Source of the DNA: Rozella allomycis CSF55 | Lineage: Eukaryota > Rozellomycota | Direction of reading: 5' to 3' | NCBI GenBank assembly: GCA_000442015.1 | Contig: KE560617.1 | Span: forward strand, 1 to 40,081 | DNA length: 40,081 bases | In this document: positions 20,829-31,223 of the stretch, piece after piece | How positions within the stretch are numbered: position 1 is the stretch's first letter | Layout of the letters: each line of letters begins with the position of its first letter | Program-made: the position numbers and the translations under genes | Notes under the pieces: generated by a model | What the model was told of the DNA's origin: nothing | The model's database searches: none | What the model saw: the letters and a program-made list of their open reading frames with translations, nothing else

Positions 20829-21284
20829 TTAAACTTGGTATTTAGTGCCAACTAATTCTTTAAACTCGCTGTAGCCACCAACAAACTTGGCCTTCTTTAA
20901 ATCACAGCCCTCAAGAATAAAAGGACTTGTTTTATGGTTCTTTCCATGCTTATAACTCTGATGAGAGCATCATTAATCAATTACTTGTTGCAAGTGCTTT
21001 AGTCTCTCCGGCCACTCGCTCCTTGGATAACCGTTCACTTCAACATGTACGCTTGCATCCCTTTCATTTAATTTCGACCCTAGTTTTGTAGCTTCCTGAA
21101 AGTATCCACATGAAAGGAACCCCTCAATATGGAAACAAGTTTTGGTGGATTCATTATTGCCAAATATTGATGGAAGAAGGGATTTCAAATAACCTGACAT
21201 GGGTCCATAAAAATATAGCAGGCATATTGCAAAGAGTAAAAATATACGCAGCAATAGATTTCTTTTTCTCATTGGGGCTTGCAT
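20829..21284 (-). CDS. Membrane-anchored glutaredoxin-like protein (MDH1B N-domain-like)
   Basis: Two exons (21284-20985, 20957-20829; 27-nt intron) encode 142 residues. A single hydrophobic helix spans about residues 9-26, preceded by a basic MRKRN, so it is probably a tail-in membrane protein with the rest on the other side. The remaining 95 residues look like a thioredoxin/glutaredoxin fold: a strand CFHIEGFLSCGYF with one Cys (Cys59) where glutaredoxins have CxxC, a helix, EVNGYPRSEWPERLKHL, then a KTSPFI strand and GGYSEFKEL. The SPFI and GGYxEF motifs closely resemble the N-terminal domain of vertebrate MDH1B, here without the malate dehydrogenase part. A redox role is uncertain because only one cysteine is in the active-site position. 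Confidence 0.6.
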
Positions 21285-21423
21285 AATTTTTTTCTCATAC
21301 CATCCTAAAAGTGAAATATTAACCCCGCTTTGAACAATTTAGCACAATTAAACTAGATAAAGGAATAAAAACAAGAGAAATTTTCGAATTATTTTATAAA
21401 AATATAAACTTTTGTACTTTCAA

Positions 21424-21497
21424 GTTTTCATGGTGTAGTTGGTTATCACATCTGCTTATCACGCAGAAGGCCTCCAGTTCAAGTCTGGATGAAAACA
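21424..21497 (+). tRNA. tRNA with valine-type body and anticodon AUC
   Basis: All four arms fold. The acceptor stem GTTTTCA pairs perfectly with TGAAAAC, the D arm has AGTTGG, the anticodon stem is TCTGC/GCAGA around loop TTATCAC, and the T arm is TCCAG-TTCAAGT-CTGGA, with discriminator A at 21497. A T-run about 3 bp downstream can terminate Pol III. The body, including the anticodon stem and the GTAGTTGGTTATCAC D region, is like fungal tRNA-Val(AAC), whose loop is TTAACAC. Here the middle anticodon base is T, giving ATC, which reads the Asp codon GAU. It may be a valine tRNA with a mutated anticodon, a pseudogene or a sequencing error. The gene has no intron. Confidence 0.85.
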
Positions 21498-21630
21498 TTT
21501 TGCTATTTTTCTAATTCTTTTATTTTTATTTGCCAAAGCTGTGCAGTTTAATATGTAGAAGATTGTGTTACTGAGATTTTTACTTTATTAGACATCTTCA
21601 GGCCTTTTCCAATTTCCCAAATTTCGTAAA

Positions 21631-22830
21631 ATGCTGCAAAGTACATCGACAAATAACGGTATTTTTAATCTGGTTGGTATATTTAGATATTGAAATATCC
21701 ACACCTCTCAATGATACGGTGTCTGAGCTTTGCTTTTCGCCTGTAGCTGACTACCTTGCAGCATCATCGTGGGACGGGCAGGTAAAACAATACAATAACT
21801 ATTAATAGACACGAGTTTGGGAAGTACAAGCAAACGGACAAACGGTTGCACGTACCAGCATTCAACACGACCAACAAAATCCTGCATTATGTTGTACTTT
21901 TTCAAAGGATGGAACAAAAGTTGTCAGTGGAGGAACTGATAAGGCTGTAAGAATTTTAGATCTTAATTCCAACCAAACTATGGTTTTGCAAGGAGTAAAC
22001 AGGAAGCCCTATAATTCATTTAGCATGAAGGTCCAGTGAAATGTGTAAAATGGGCAGAAAGCATGTCCCCTATCGTAATTTCGGGCTCTTGGGATAAAAC
22101 TGTTAAAGTATGATATAGTTTATGATGTAATTAGTATTGGGACTTGAGAAGTCCAAACCCAGCTGCCTCCGTTACTCTTCCAGAAAGATGCTACACAATG
22201 GATGTACAATATCCCCATTTAGTGGTGGGAACAGCAGAAAGAAATATTTTGATATTTAACTTGTCGAATCAGTCGTTAGTCAAGGTACGTTTAATGAATG
22301 CATTTGATTCAGAATACCGTTTCACCATTGAAACATCAAACAAGAACTATTTCTTGCTTCCCTGATGGAAAAGGATATGCTGTAGGCTCTGTAGAAGGCA
22401 GAGTCGGTATCGAATATTTCGACGAAAAGAACTCAAAGTAATTACAAAACCTTACTTTAAACAGCAAATTTTCTTTCAGATGTCACCGTGAAGGAAACAA
22501 CATCTTTGCCGTTAACTCAATATCTTTTCATCCATTTTATGGAACATTTTCTACAGCTGGATCAGATGGAGCGTATGCTTACTGGGACAAAGACTCGAAA
22601 TCTCGTCTAAAAACACCAACAAGCGTCGGAAATCCAATTACTTCTACTGCGTTTAATAGAAATGGGACAATTTTTGCATATGCCACTGGATACGATTGGC
22701 ACAAAGTAATTTAATCTATATTGATGAATTTAAGGGACATGAGCATCACACACAAGGAACAAAAAATACAATCAGGTTACATGCTGTTACGGACTCTGAA
22801 ATTAAGCCTAAAGGATTCAAAAAACGTTAG
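21631..22830 (+). CDS. RAE1: mRNA export factor RAE1/Gle2 (WD40)
   Basis: Seven-bladed WD40 protein that docks on the Gle2-binding motif of a nucleoporin and acts in mRNA export. Eight exons give 334 residues (human 368). Introns: 21659-21686, 21782-21808, 21995-22023, 22108-22134, 22285-22312, 22438-22464 and 22706-22734 (27-29 nt). Family signatures appear in order: SPVADYLAASSWDGQ, VISGSWDKTVKYWDLRSP, SVTLPERCYTMDV (human VLQLPERCYCADV), VGTAERNI, GSVEGRVGIEYF, FRCHREGN, IFAVNSISFHP, GSDGAYAYWDKD and FAYATGYDWHKGHE. The N-terminal FG-like leader of the human protein is mostly missing; the ATG is only about ten codons before intron 1. The stop is 26 bp from the convergent ALG12 stop. Confidence 0.96.
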
Positions 22831-22856
22831 AATAAAAAGCATATTTTCCCGAGTTT

Positions 22857-24518
22857 TTATTTACGCTTAAATATTACTATTTTGTCCGATAATCGTACAA
22901 AAATTGGCAGTTTTTGGTCTAGCAAGCAACTAGACATACCTTCTTTAAAGCATTTGAATAGATTGCTTATAAGATTAACAGGATTTGAAATAATCGACTT
23001 TAACATTTCCTTGTCAAGCTGTAACCCATCAAAGCCGGTTACACGATGCCATACTTTAAATCCTATTCCTTCATAAGAAGTTACATTAACATTGCTTTCT
23101 CTTAATAGTAAATCAAAGGTTTTTAATTCATTTGGATTTAGAGTGGCCTCTGTTTTATTATAATTCCAGTGCGGACTTTGGTGAGAAAACAAGCTGATTC
23201 CTGTTTGCGCGGAATATACATCATAATGTAAAGATATATTCGAATGATAAAAATCATTATGGATCAACTTCATAGCCTCTCCTCCAGGGTAATTGTACTT
23301 GAATGCCACGAATACAATGGATGATAGTCCAAATGATACTGCGATTAACAAAAATAGAATTAAAAGTCCAATTCTCCGTAACCTAACAATTCTCAGTAGG
23401 CCAATTGTACTAACAACATTGAACACTGGGAAAACAGGAAGAATAAATCTTAATTCTTTGTGTGATAAATGAGAATACAAACCTTTGATTTAATAAATAT
23501 TTAGGGTACCGACAAAAGAAAGAGAAGGAATTAACATTCTCACAAGATAGGGATGTTTTATACTTTCAAACAATCCAATAACAAAAGGAATCATTGAGAC
23601 ATGCAAAACTTTAGGTATAGCTGTTATCCAATACCATTGATATGGCTCAGTCTATTTAATATCAAAATCTTCTTTTTCTTACACCATAATCGCTGCTTTT
23701 GTTCTTCACAATATTGAACATAATACCATCGAATTCAGGCCAGCTGAATTGTCGCCAATAAAATGAATCCACGATTACAGAACATCCTATAAACAATATG
23801 GAATATAGAATGGCAAGCCCTACAAGCCTTTTCTTTTGCCTCGTTTGGATAAACATCATAAATCCTAAAGGGATGGCGATTAAAACCATATCGAATCTAA
23901 CCACAAAAGAACTAAATATAAGAAACGGTAAACTCTTAAGGCTCTCCTTTCTCAGAAAATAGCTGTAAGCTAATATGACTTTAATGGACCACATCAATTG
24001 TTACTAAAAGGTAATGCAAATGTATTTGTAAACAGTCTTCCACTGTAAAATATGAAATGGATCTGCATCATTAATGCTAAATAATAAAAAACAATAAATT
24101 TTGGTTCAGAAAATCCCTTCATCTTCCTTTTCATTAAATAAGAAACACTGGAACAAAAATGATTAATGCATAAAATTATACTGATATATAATAAAGAGCG
24201 AGCCAAAATGACATACTAGTTAATTCTTTGACATGAACTTACATCAATTCGTTCCTTCAAAGCCTCTTTAATTCCAAACACAGTTCCAAATAGTCGAGTC
24301 ACTTTAGAAAGTATCAATGGCACAATAAATGAGCGTTTCACTACTCCAGGAAATGTAATATGGTCATAATTTTCAAGTGAACCAGTAAATAGTAAGTCGT
24401 ATATGGCTTGTGTCGCAAAAGACTCTTCAACTTTGTTAAATGGTATTGATGTTATTAGATAAACGCCATAAGCGATTGCAAAAGTTAGAGAAAAAAGACA
24501 AACGACCAATTTGAGCAT
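22857..24518 (-). CDS. ALG12: Dol-P-Man:Man7GlcNAc2-PP-dolichol alpha-1,6-mannosyltransferase
   Basis: ER multi-pass GT22 enzyme that adds the eighth mannose to the lipid-linked N-glycan precursor in the lumen. Five exons give 516 residues, close to yeast and human ALG12. Introns: 24216-24242, 23979-24004, 23652-23682 and 23483-23509 (26-31 nt). The luminal start has FNKVEESFATQAIYDLL and HITFPGVVKRSF (family YTKVEESFNLQATHDLL, EFPGVVPRTF). Then VVRFDM, VDSFYWRQFSWPE, NKSSDYG, the GT22 signature HKELRF, and FKYNYPGG followed by YDVYSAQTG. These distinguish ALG12 from ALG9 and the PIG mannosyltransferases. The ATG at 24516-24518 opens directly onto the first membrane helix; a longer in-frame extension lacks an ATG. 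Confidence 0.95.
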
Positions 24519-24737
24519 ATAAACCCTTGTCGTCAATCAGAAACTCAATCACATGTTTCAATCGCATTTTTTCTTTCGAAAATTAAAATAATAGTTATTT
24601 AATTTTTAATTTTAAATTTAAGAAATAATGTTGAGTCTTTTTAGAGGCGATTGAAACCAATTTTGTTATTAATCTGATTCTAGATCAAATAAATGATAAG
24701 ATAGTTTGTGTGTAAACAAAAACACAATTTTGCAACA

Positions 24738-25100
24738 ATGCGCTTTTCCTTCCCCTTGTATCTTCTATTGATATCTCTTGTCTTTGTTGCTCCTTTACAA
24801 GTTCTATATCCACCAAACAATGCAGTGTTTAAAAGAGGGCAGCTCGTAACATTCAAATACATAATTTACAACTCCTTGTCAGCAGGAACTGCCGATGTCC
24901 GTTTGTTCATTGAACCCGCGCATATACAGGTCCTTCACAAGTATAAGTTCCCTTCCATTGCCAACTCTTTCACTTACAGGATTCCGTACAATTTGAAACC
25001 TGGTGTTGTTTACACTTTTGTTTGGCTTGATGTGGTCTCTGCTGGTCCTCAGAGCATCAATAATGGCAACGTTTACAATTACTATTTTACTGTGAAATAA
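24738..25100 (+). CDS. Small secreted protein, Kre9/KNH-like fold possible
   Basis: A 120-residue protein without introns. A clear signal peptide covers residues 1-21 (basic start, then a long hydrophobic run, cleavage near VAPLQV). The mature part is about 100 residues and beta-rich: VLYPPNNAVFKRGQLVTFKY, an LFIEPAHIQ strand, TYRIPYNLKPGVVYTFVWLD and YNYYFTV. The PPN...G..V.F.Y start and PGVVYTFVW near the end resemble Kre9/KNH-type or Ser-Thr-rich GPI-anchored wall proteins of fungi, but there is no Ser/Thr-rich tail or GPI signal. Cysteine-free. The role is unknown; a wall or effector function would be speculation. Confidence 0.7.
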   Translation: MRFSFPLYLLLISLVFVAPLQVLYPPNNAVFKRGQLVTFKYIIYNSLSAGTADVRLFIEPAHIQVLHKYKFPSIANSFTYRIPYNLKPGVVYTFVWLDVVSAGPQSINNGNVYNYYFTVK

Positions 25101-25214
25101 AATAGGGTTTTGATAAAAATCTCATTCTTCAAAATTTATCAAGTTATAACTTTTGTGAACTAAATGTACATTTTTTAATTTGGCTTAAATTGTGGCAACC
25201 TGTAAAAATGGGAA

Positions 25215-26307
25215 ATGGGGATTATTAAGCGGAAGTCCATTCCCCGCCTACTTGGAAAACTCCCATACACAGTTAGAATAATATTATTGTTCTCTACGTT
25301 TCTGTTCTTTTTATCATCTGCGCTCTTCTTTACACATGAGGAGAATTACATGTCTTTTGAATCTCAAGAAAGGTAATTGACCAAATCGTAATCAACAAAG
25401 ACTGATAAATAGCGAGATTTTTGACGTATTATATAATCATTATTATAAAATGTGCGGAAGAAAATCAAAATCGGTTGTCTCCGAAGCGCTGAGTTTAATG
25501 ATCAGGTTCAAGATCGATGTGATTTTCGGATTAGAATACTGGCAACCAAGCTTCCTAAGAGAAATCCTTGCTATTAATGGCAAAAGAATTGAACCGGGAT
25601 TTCCATTAGCTGAATTTCATCCCTACGATATTTCGGATCCAATCCCGCTCGTAAAATACCCAATGATCTACGCGGCCGACAATCCATCGAATGCCGCTCT
25701 TGTCAAACGCATGGACAAGAGATTTAAATATGCCAACATTAGCTATGAAATGATAGATTTTGGAAATCTGGAAGACGTTCACACAAGAATGCCATGGATT
25801 AAGACACATGTGTCAAAGACTCCTTTTAACACAGATGAAGATTTATTCGACTTTCATCTGTTGGCTACTTTCACGGCCTATGAATTTATTTCTAAATTGG
25901 CGGAATCTACAGTGGAAGCTGCAATATATCTGGAAACAGACGCGGTTCCTGTCTATAATGCACATAAAAAGTTTTCTTTGTTTTATCACCAACTAAAGAG
26001 ACATATGCCGTACTACGACATTGCAATGCTTGGCTCGTGTTTACAAATGGAAAGAGGACATGGACCAATATATCTGGCTGATAACTTGGCAAAGTTTCCT
26101 GGGACAAGATGTTTTAATGCTGTTTTAATGACAAGAAAAGCTGCAAAAAAGATTATGGAACATGGAACCGCTAATACTCCACATATCGCCATTGACTTTA
26201 TAATCAACCAACTAATCCTAGAAATTCCTCTAGAAATTGCATGGGCACAAGAGCCTTTGTTTTATGAAGAGTCAAAAACTCCTCCTAGTTTTAGATTTCA
26301 GTGTTAA
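25215..26307 (+). CDS. Type II membrane glycosyltransferase, GT25-like
   Basis: Two exons (25215-25372, 25401-26307; 28-nt intron) give 354 residues. The first 25 residues are basic, then a single hydrophobic helix (residues about 27-45) acts as signal anchor, a layout typical of Golgi glycosyltransferases. The catalytic part has a LETDAVP segment that could be the DxD-type metal site, a GTRCFNAVLMTRKAAKKIM segment and a closing AIDFIINQLI ... AWAQEPLFYEE. This succession is what one sees in GT25-type enzymes, but the match is weak and the acceptor cannot be told. An upstream ATG at 25208 is out of frame and short. The second exon starts inside the coding frame, so the first exon, with the membrane anchor, is needed. 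Confidence 0.65.
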
Positions 26308-26382
26308 TAAATTTATCAGACAATATCATATGTGGCTTGGATACGTTAGTTTGTTTACAATCTCGAAATCCAACGAGATTTA

Positions 26383-27678
26383 ATGTCCGTTTCAGTTAGT
26401 AATTCAGAATTTCTTGTTGAAAACACATTGCCCACTGCCAAAATAACCGGCGTCCATGATTCTTTACTTCAAGAATCTGAAAAGGACATTTTATGGTTCC
26501 GGGATAATTTCATTTGTCAAGGTAGCAGGCACCATTAATTTCTATATTATTAGAGCATCAAACATATCTATGTACAGACTCCCCTCGTGGACCTATGGCT
26601 GTATCCCTCGTGCTTGACAAAGATACATATAAAATACTCGTTAGAACAGATCAGGTATAATGATTAAAAATAGTTCATAAGGGTAGTGAGCGTCTTAGTA
26701 TCGCATCGCGCAATATAAGAATACCATGGTACAAAAAAGTGCTTGGATTATTACCATCATTGGCTGATATAATGAGCTCGATTGACGAAAACTTTCCTTG
26801 CCAGACACTAAGACTATGTAAAGAAAATAGTATTGCAAAAGATCTACTGGCAATGGAAGAGCGACAAGTAAAAATTTTATTGTTACATGACATGGTTATA
26901 CGATCGTATAAATTTGGCCTCGTGTATGTAGGATCCAATCAAAGCACAGAGGAAGAGATGTTTCAAAATAGACTGGGTAATTATACAAAGTTGCGTTGTT
27001 AGAAAACACATCGGCCAAATTTCAAGAGTTTCTTACATTTATTGGCGAGAAAATAGAACTAAAGGGATGGAAGGGGTATAGAGCAGGCCTTGACGTCAAC
27101 GGTAATTAACATAATGATTAATTGATAGATAATCAAACGGGGCAACATTCGATCTATACAAAATGGCAAGGCTACGAAATCATGTTCCATGTCGCACCTC
27201 TGCTCCCATATTCCGCCACCGACAAGCAACAAGTAAGCTAAATATATAGCATACACGCAGCTTGAGAAAAAGCGACATATCGGAAACGACATTGTGGTGA
27301 TACTCTTCCAAGACTCGGACACGCCATTCAGAATCTCGACAATAACCAGTAAGCAAAACCACGTAATCTGTGTAATTAAACCCCAGGGTGAAGGATACAA
27401 GTAAAACAAATTCTCTGCCGTGTAACTAGAATGACGATTGTACACAAGAACGGTGTTCCAGCGTATACCCCGGAGCTCCCCGACCCGACATATTTTGAGC
27501 GTAACGCAGTTTCGCGTGATTTTCTTTTGCATAAGCGTATGAAATTCTTTAGTTTTTTTAAATAGTCGTCAATGGCGAAAGGGCGTGCTATAAAGCACCA
27601 TCTTTTGCACCCAAGATTTCACGAACTCGATCCGTATTGATCAAGGATGTGGTAGAAAAGGGACTTGCATCTCAATAA
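26383..27678 (+). CDS. Rap GTPase-activating protein (RapGAP domain)
   Basis: Stimulates GTP hydrolysis by Rap-type small GTPases. Eight exons give 365 residues, essentially a bare catalytic domain. Introns: 26522-26553, 26655-26681, 26977-27002, 27102-27128, 27233-27260, 27401-27429 and 27537-27565 (26-32 nt). Motifs in order: FGLVYVGSNQSTEEEMF, IELKGWKGYRAGLDV, HSIYTKWQGYEIMFHVAPLL, then KRHIGNDIVVILF, which contains Asn255, the catalytic asparagine thumb of the family. Near the end come LPDPTYF, FLLHK and GERACYKAP, matching the RAP1GAP/SIPA1 C-terminal part of the domain. PDZ, GoLoco and coiled-coil extensions of animal members are missing. Choice between RAP1GAP and SIPA1 lineages is not possible by eye. 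Confidence 0.93.
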
Positions 27679-27844
27679 ACTGGCATTTGATTTCTAAAGT
27701 AGTTTTCTCAACCTTTAAACATGGTAACGTGGAACTCGCTATGCTTCTACATCGTCAATAATAGCAATTAAAATATAAAATATTTCCCTTTACCATTAAA
27801 TCTAGTGTACAACTATTTCAGTTTGAAAATTCAACCCTTGTCGT

Positions 27845-30412
27845 ATGAGTGTATCTAAAGCGACACTTTTTATTCGTGGGATCCCCAAAGAGGCCACCAA
27901 GGAAGATTTAGCAGAGATATTAAGCGAAACGAAGCCTTCTAATTTTTTTCTTGTCCAGAAAAAAGGACAAGAGCAGCACAGTGGGATCGCGTATGTGCAC
28001 TAGTAAGAGTCGGTGTTAAGATAGAGTAGTATAAAAGAGGAGAATGCAGTCAAGGCTAAGAGTGTATTGGAAGATAAAAAGCTGCATGGAAGGAACATCC
28101 AAGTTGATTTTGCATTGAAGAAGAAGAGAGAAGAGGATATGAAACCAGGCAAGAGAACGTTGAAAAAGATGAATCCTAGTGAAAGAGAAAAGGTCAAGGA
28201 GGAAAAAAAGGAAAAGAGTGAGGAAGAGATTTTGGCGGAAAAGAAGGAGAAGAAGGAAAAGGTTAAGCAGGAGATGATTAAAAAGGCGCAGGAAGCGAAG
28301 CAAGCGGAAGAAGCCTCACCTGCATCGACGTTGGTATTAGTGAAGAATGTAGCAAAGGATGTAGATCAAAAACAGTTTTACAAACGCGTGAAGAAGCTTG
28401 GGGATGTTAGTATTGTTTCATTTGGAGACGGACAAGGTAAGCATTGCATGCTGGTCTTAAAATAGCAAGAATATGTTTTTCTAGTATAGGAGAGGCAAGA
28501 GAAGGATTTAAGAAGCTTGACCAGCATGTGTTTAAAGGGGAGACGATGAGTTGTGAGTATGTCTATGAAAACAGAAGATTGATTATAAGAAATTTAGATT
28601 TCGCAGTTGATGAGGAGTATTTGAAAGAAGAGTTTGGAAAGATTGGGTTGGTTACTGATGTGCAAATTCCCGTTAAAGAAGATGGACAAAAGCGAGGGTT
28701 TGCGTTTGTTGAAATGGGGACAGAAAAGTTGGCTAAAAAGATTATTAAAGAGTTTAATGGAAAAGAAATAAAGAAAAGGCCAGTTGCCATTGATTTTGCA
28801 TTTAATAAAGAAGAATTTGAAAAGAAAAAAGTTGAGATTGAAGAAAAGGAAGCGTTGATTGCAAAGAAGAGAGAAGAGGAAGAAAGATTAGTCTTTAATG
28901 AAGAAGATGATGAAGAATTTGATATGGAAATGAACCCAATTGAAGGTAACGAAGAAGTAGAAGAAGTAGAAGAGGTGGAAGAGAGTGAAAAGGAGAGTGA
29001 CAGTGATGATGATAGTGACAATGAGAATGATGATGAAGAAGAGAGTGAAGGTGAAATCAACGATGATAAGGCTGAACAACAAAATGAAACGGAAAGAAAG
29101 GATATTCAAAAGAAGAAAGAGAAGTCTTGGGATACAGAAGATGGGTGCACGGTTTTTATTAGAAATATTTTACTATCTGCTAGCTATGAATCAATTAAAG
29201 AAGCTTTGAAGCCATTTGGAGAAATAGTCTATGTTAAAATGGTTAAAGACAAAGAAACCGGTGAATTCAAGGGAACAGCGTTTGCAAGGTTTAAAACTAA
29301 AGAACAAGCGAACGATGCAATAGAAAAATCAAAATTAGGTTTAATTAATTCAAATTCTGCTCTTTCCGATAGAACCCTTGTTAAATCTTCATTGTTAGTA
29401 CAAGATGACCAGGGTGTCTACATTGAAGGAAAACCAGTTTCAATTTTCCCAGCGATTAAAGATGTTGATAATTTAATAAAGAAAAGAGACGAAGAAGGTT
29501 CCTCTGATGTCGATAAAAGGAATTATTTTCTGTTAAAGGAAGGAGGTAATTTCTGAAATTTCTTAAATAATATTAGTGATTTTTCCAGATTCTCCAGCTG
29601 CCAAAGATTTAACGCCATCTGAATTAAAAAGAAGAATGGAATCATTCGATGAAAGAAAAAGACAATTAAAGAATCCAAATTTTATTGTTTCGAAAACACG
29701 TCTTTCTGTTAGAAATTTGCCTTTAGATGTTGATGAAACTCAATTAAAACTATTGGCCAGAAATTCGGTCATGGAGAGAAAGAAATTAACAGAAGAAGAA
29801 AAGAAATTAGAAGGCTGGGATAAAAAACTAAAAATAGTTCAAGTGAAAATTGTTAAAAGCAAAGATCGAGTTGATTCAAATGGTAAATTCAGATCTAAAG
29901 GTTATGGATTCATTCAATTCTCTCAATTTTGTCACGCCATGATGGCTTTAAGGCACATGAACAATAATCCAAATCTTTTAAAGAAAAGACTAATCGTTGA
30001 ATTCGCTATTGAAAATCTAAACATTGTTAAAAAGAGAAATGAAAAATTAAAAGCCAAAGAACTCAAAGACAAAAATGATGAAAAGAAGGATAACGAAAGC
30101 AAGGAAGAGAAGGGTTCAAAGAAGGAAAAGAAAGTTAAGAAGCCTAAAGAAAATAAAGATTCTGAAATGTCAACAGAAAAAGTTAAATCCAAAACAGATC
30201 CTTCTAAGCCTAAAAAGAAAAAGAAACAACAAGAAAAAGTTGATCAGCCTCAACCAGTTGTAACAAATCAACTAAAAAGAAAAGTTGACGAATCTTTAAT
30301 AGACAAAAAGAAAAAGAAAAAGAAGAATATTGAAAAGGTTGATAATTTTGATGCAATCTTGTCTTCTTACAAGGATAAACTTTCAAATGAATTAAACACA
30401 TCGGCATTGTAA
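27845..30412 (+). CDS. Nucleolar multi-RRM protein, RBM28/NOP4 type
   Basis: Ribosome-biogenesis RNA-binding protein, about 826 residues. Four exons with introns 28003-28029, 28437-28465 and 29546-29576 (27, 29 and 31 nt). Five RRM-like units at roughly 6-85, 150-222, 228-305, 415-490 and 590-690; RNP1 motifs such as KRGFAFVEM, FKGTAFARF and SKGYGFIQF are visible. A long acidic tract (about 330-390, Glu/Asp/Ser) separates the third and fourth, and the C-terminal 130 residues are lysine-rich. The last RRM (TRLSVRNLPLDVDETQLKLL ... ALRHMNNNP ... IVEFAIEN) matches RBM28/Nop4 best. MRD1/RBM19 also has five or six RRMs, so the label is probable, not certain. The second RRM is divergent. Confidence 0.85.
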
Positions 30413-31223
30413 ATTAAATAAATAATTTATTCATTCATATCCCTTTCTTATACGATGGCATTTTAACCATTTGACTTTGAAAGATTACACAAGCCCGCTT
30501 TCTTTTTTGAAAACGATAGTACGGACGTTAATGTCCTTATAAGGGTCCTACGATACAAGTGGTACAACCACTTTTCATTAAGATAATTACATCTTGCATC
30601 CTGTGAGTATCATACAGTCAAAACGTTAAACCATATGTAAATCATAATCATAGTTATTGACGCGGATGTAGGAAAATGTTTGTCGATAATTTCAGATGTT
30701 AATGTTTTAGGGAGTATTTTAGAGGAATACCCGTAAAAAAGCTGGATAGTGTCGTGTTTGTCCTTGTAGTGTCTTAATCCTCATAAATTATTTAAAAAGA
30801 TAATTGAGAAAACAGATGTCGATTGAGAATGGATTATCCTTTCTATTTGTTGAATATCTCTTTGAGCCTTTTATCTAAGGGCCGTAGTCGGTGTATCTTT
30901 GAGATCCACCGCGAATGGTTGTTATATTCATGTTAATGAATATTAATGGTACCGTATAAGCCTTATCTGGAGTTTGATATTCGTCCTTACTACAGGTGTC
31001 ATTCACAATATTCTGTGGCGTAATATCAGAAGTCACTACTCATGATATTTGCGGCTTTAAAGTACCTTGTGACGATATTCCATAACAGGCCCGATATTAG
31101 GGATTAAGGTTGTCTCTTCGATTTCAAGACGTGATTATACAAAACACATAATCAGCAGTGCTTAATCTCTGCCTCTTGTTTAACAAGAAACCAATACAAT
31201 CAATAGGAAAGTATTTATTTAAT
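30413..31223. other. Intergenic stretch, no gene recognised
   Basis: About 800 bp between the RRM gene and the ankyrin gene. Only short frames are open; the plus strand near 30,500-30,575 and 30,650-30,733 reads protein-like for about 25 codons each, but no intron joins them and no motif is seen. It may hold remnants of a decayed gene. Confidence 0.4.

Noticed and set aside
21424-21497. Calling the tRNA a plain tRNA-Val or tRNA-Asp
   Set aside because: The body is Val-like but the anticodon is ATC, and Asp identity at positions 34 and 73 is missing; neither plain label is supported.
28563-29060. 165-codon Ser-rich minus-strand frame
   Set aside because: Antisense image of the Glu/Lys/Asp-rich parts of the RRM protein.
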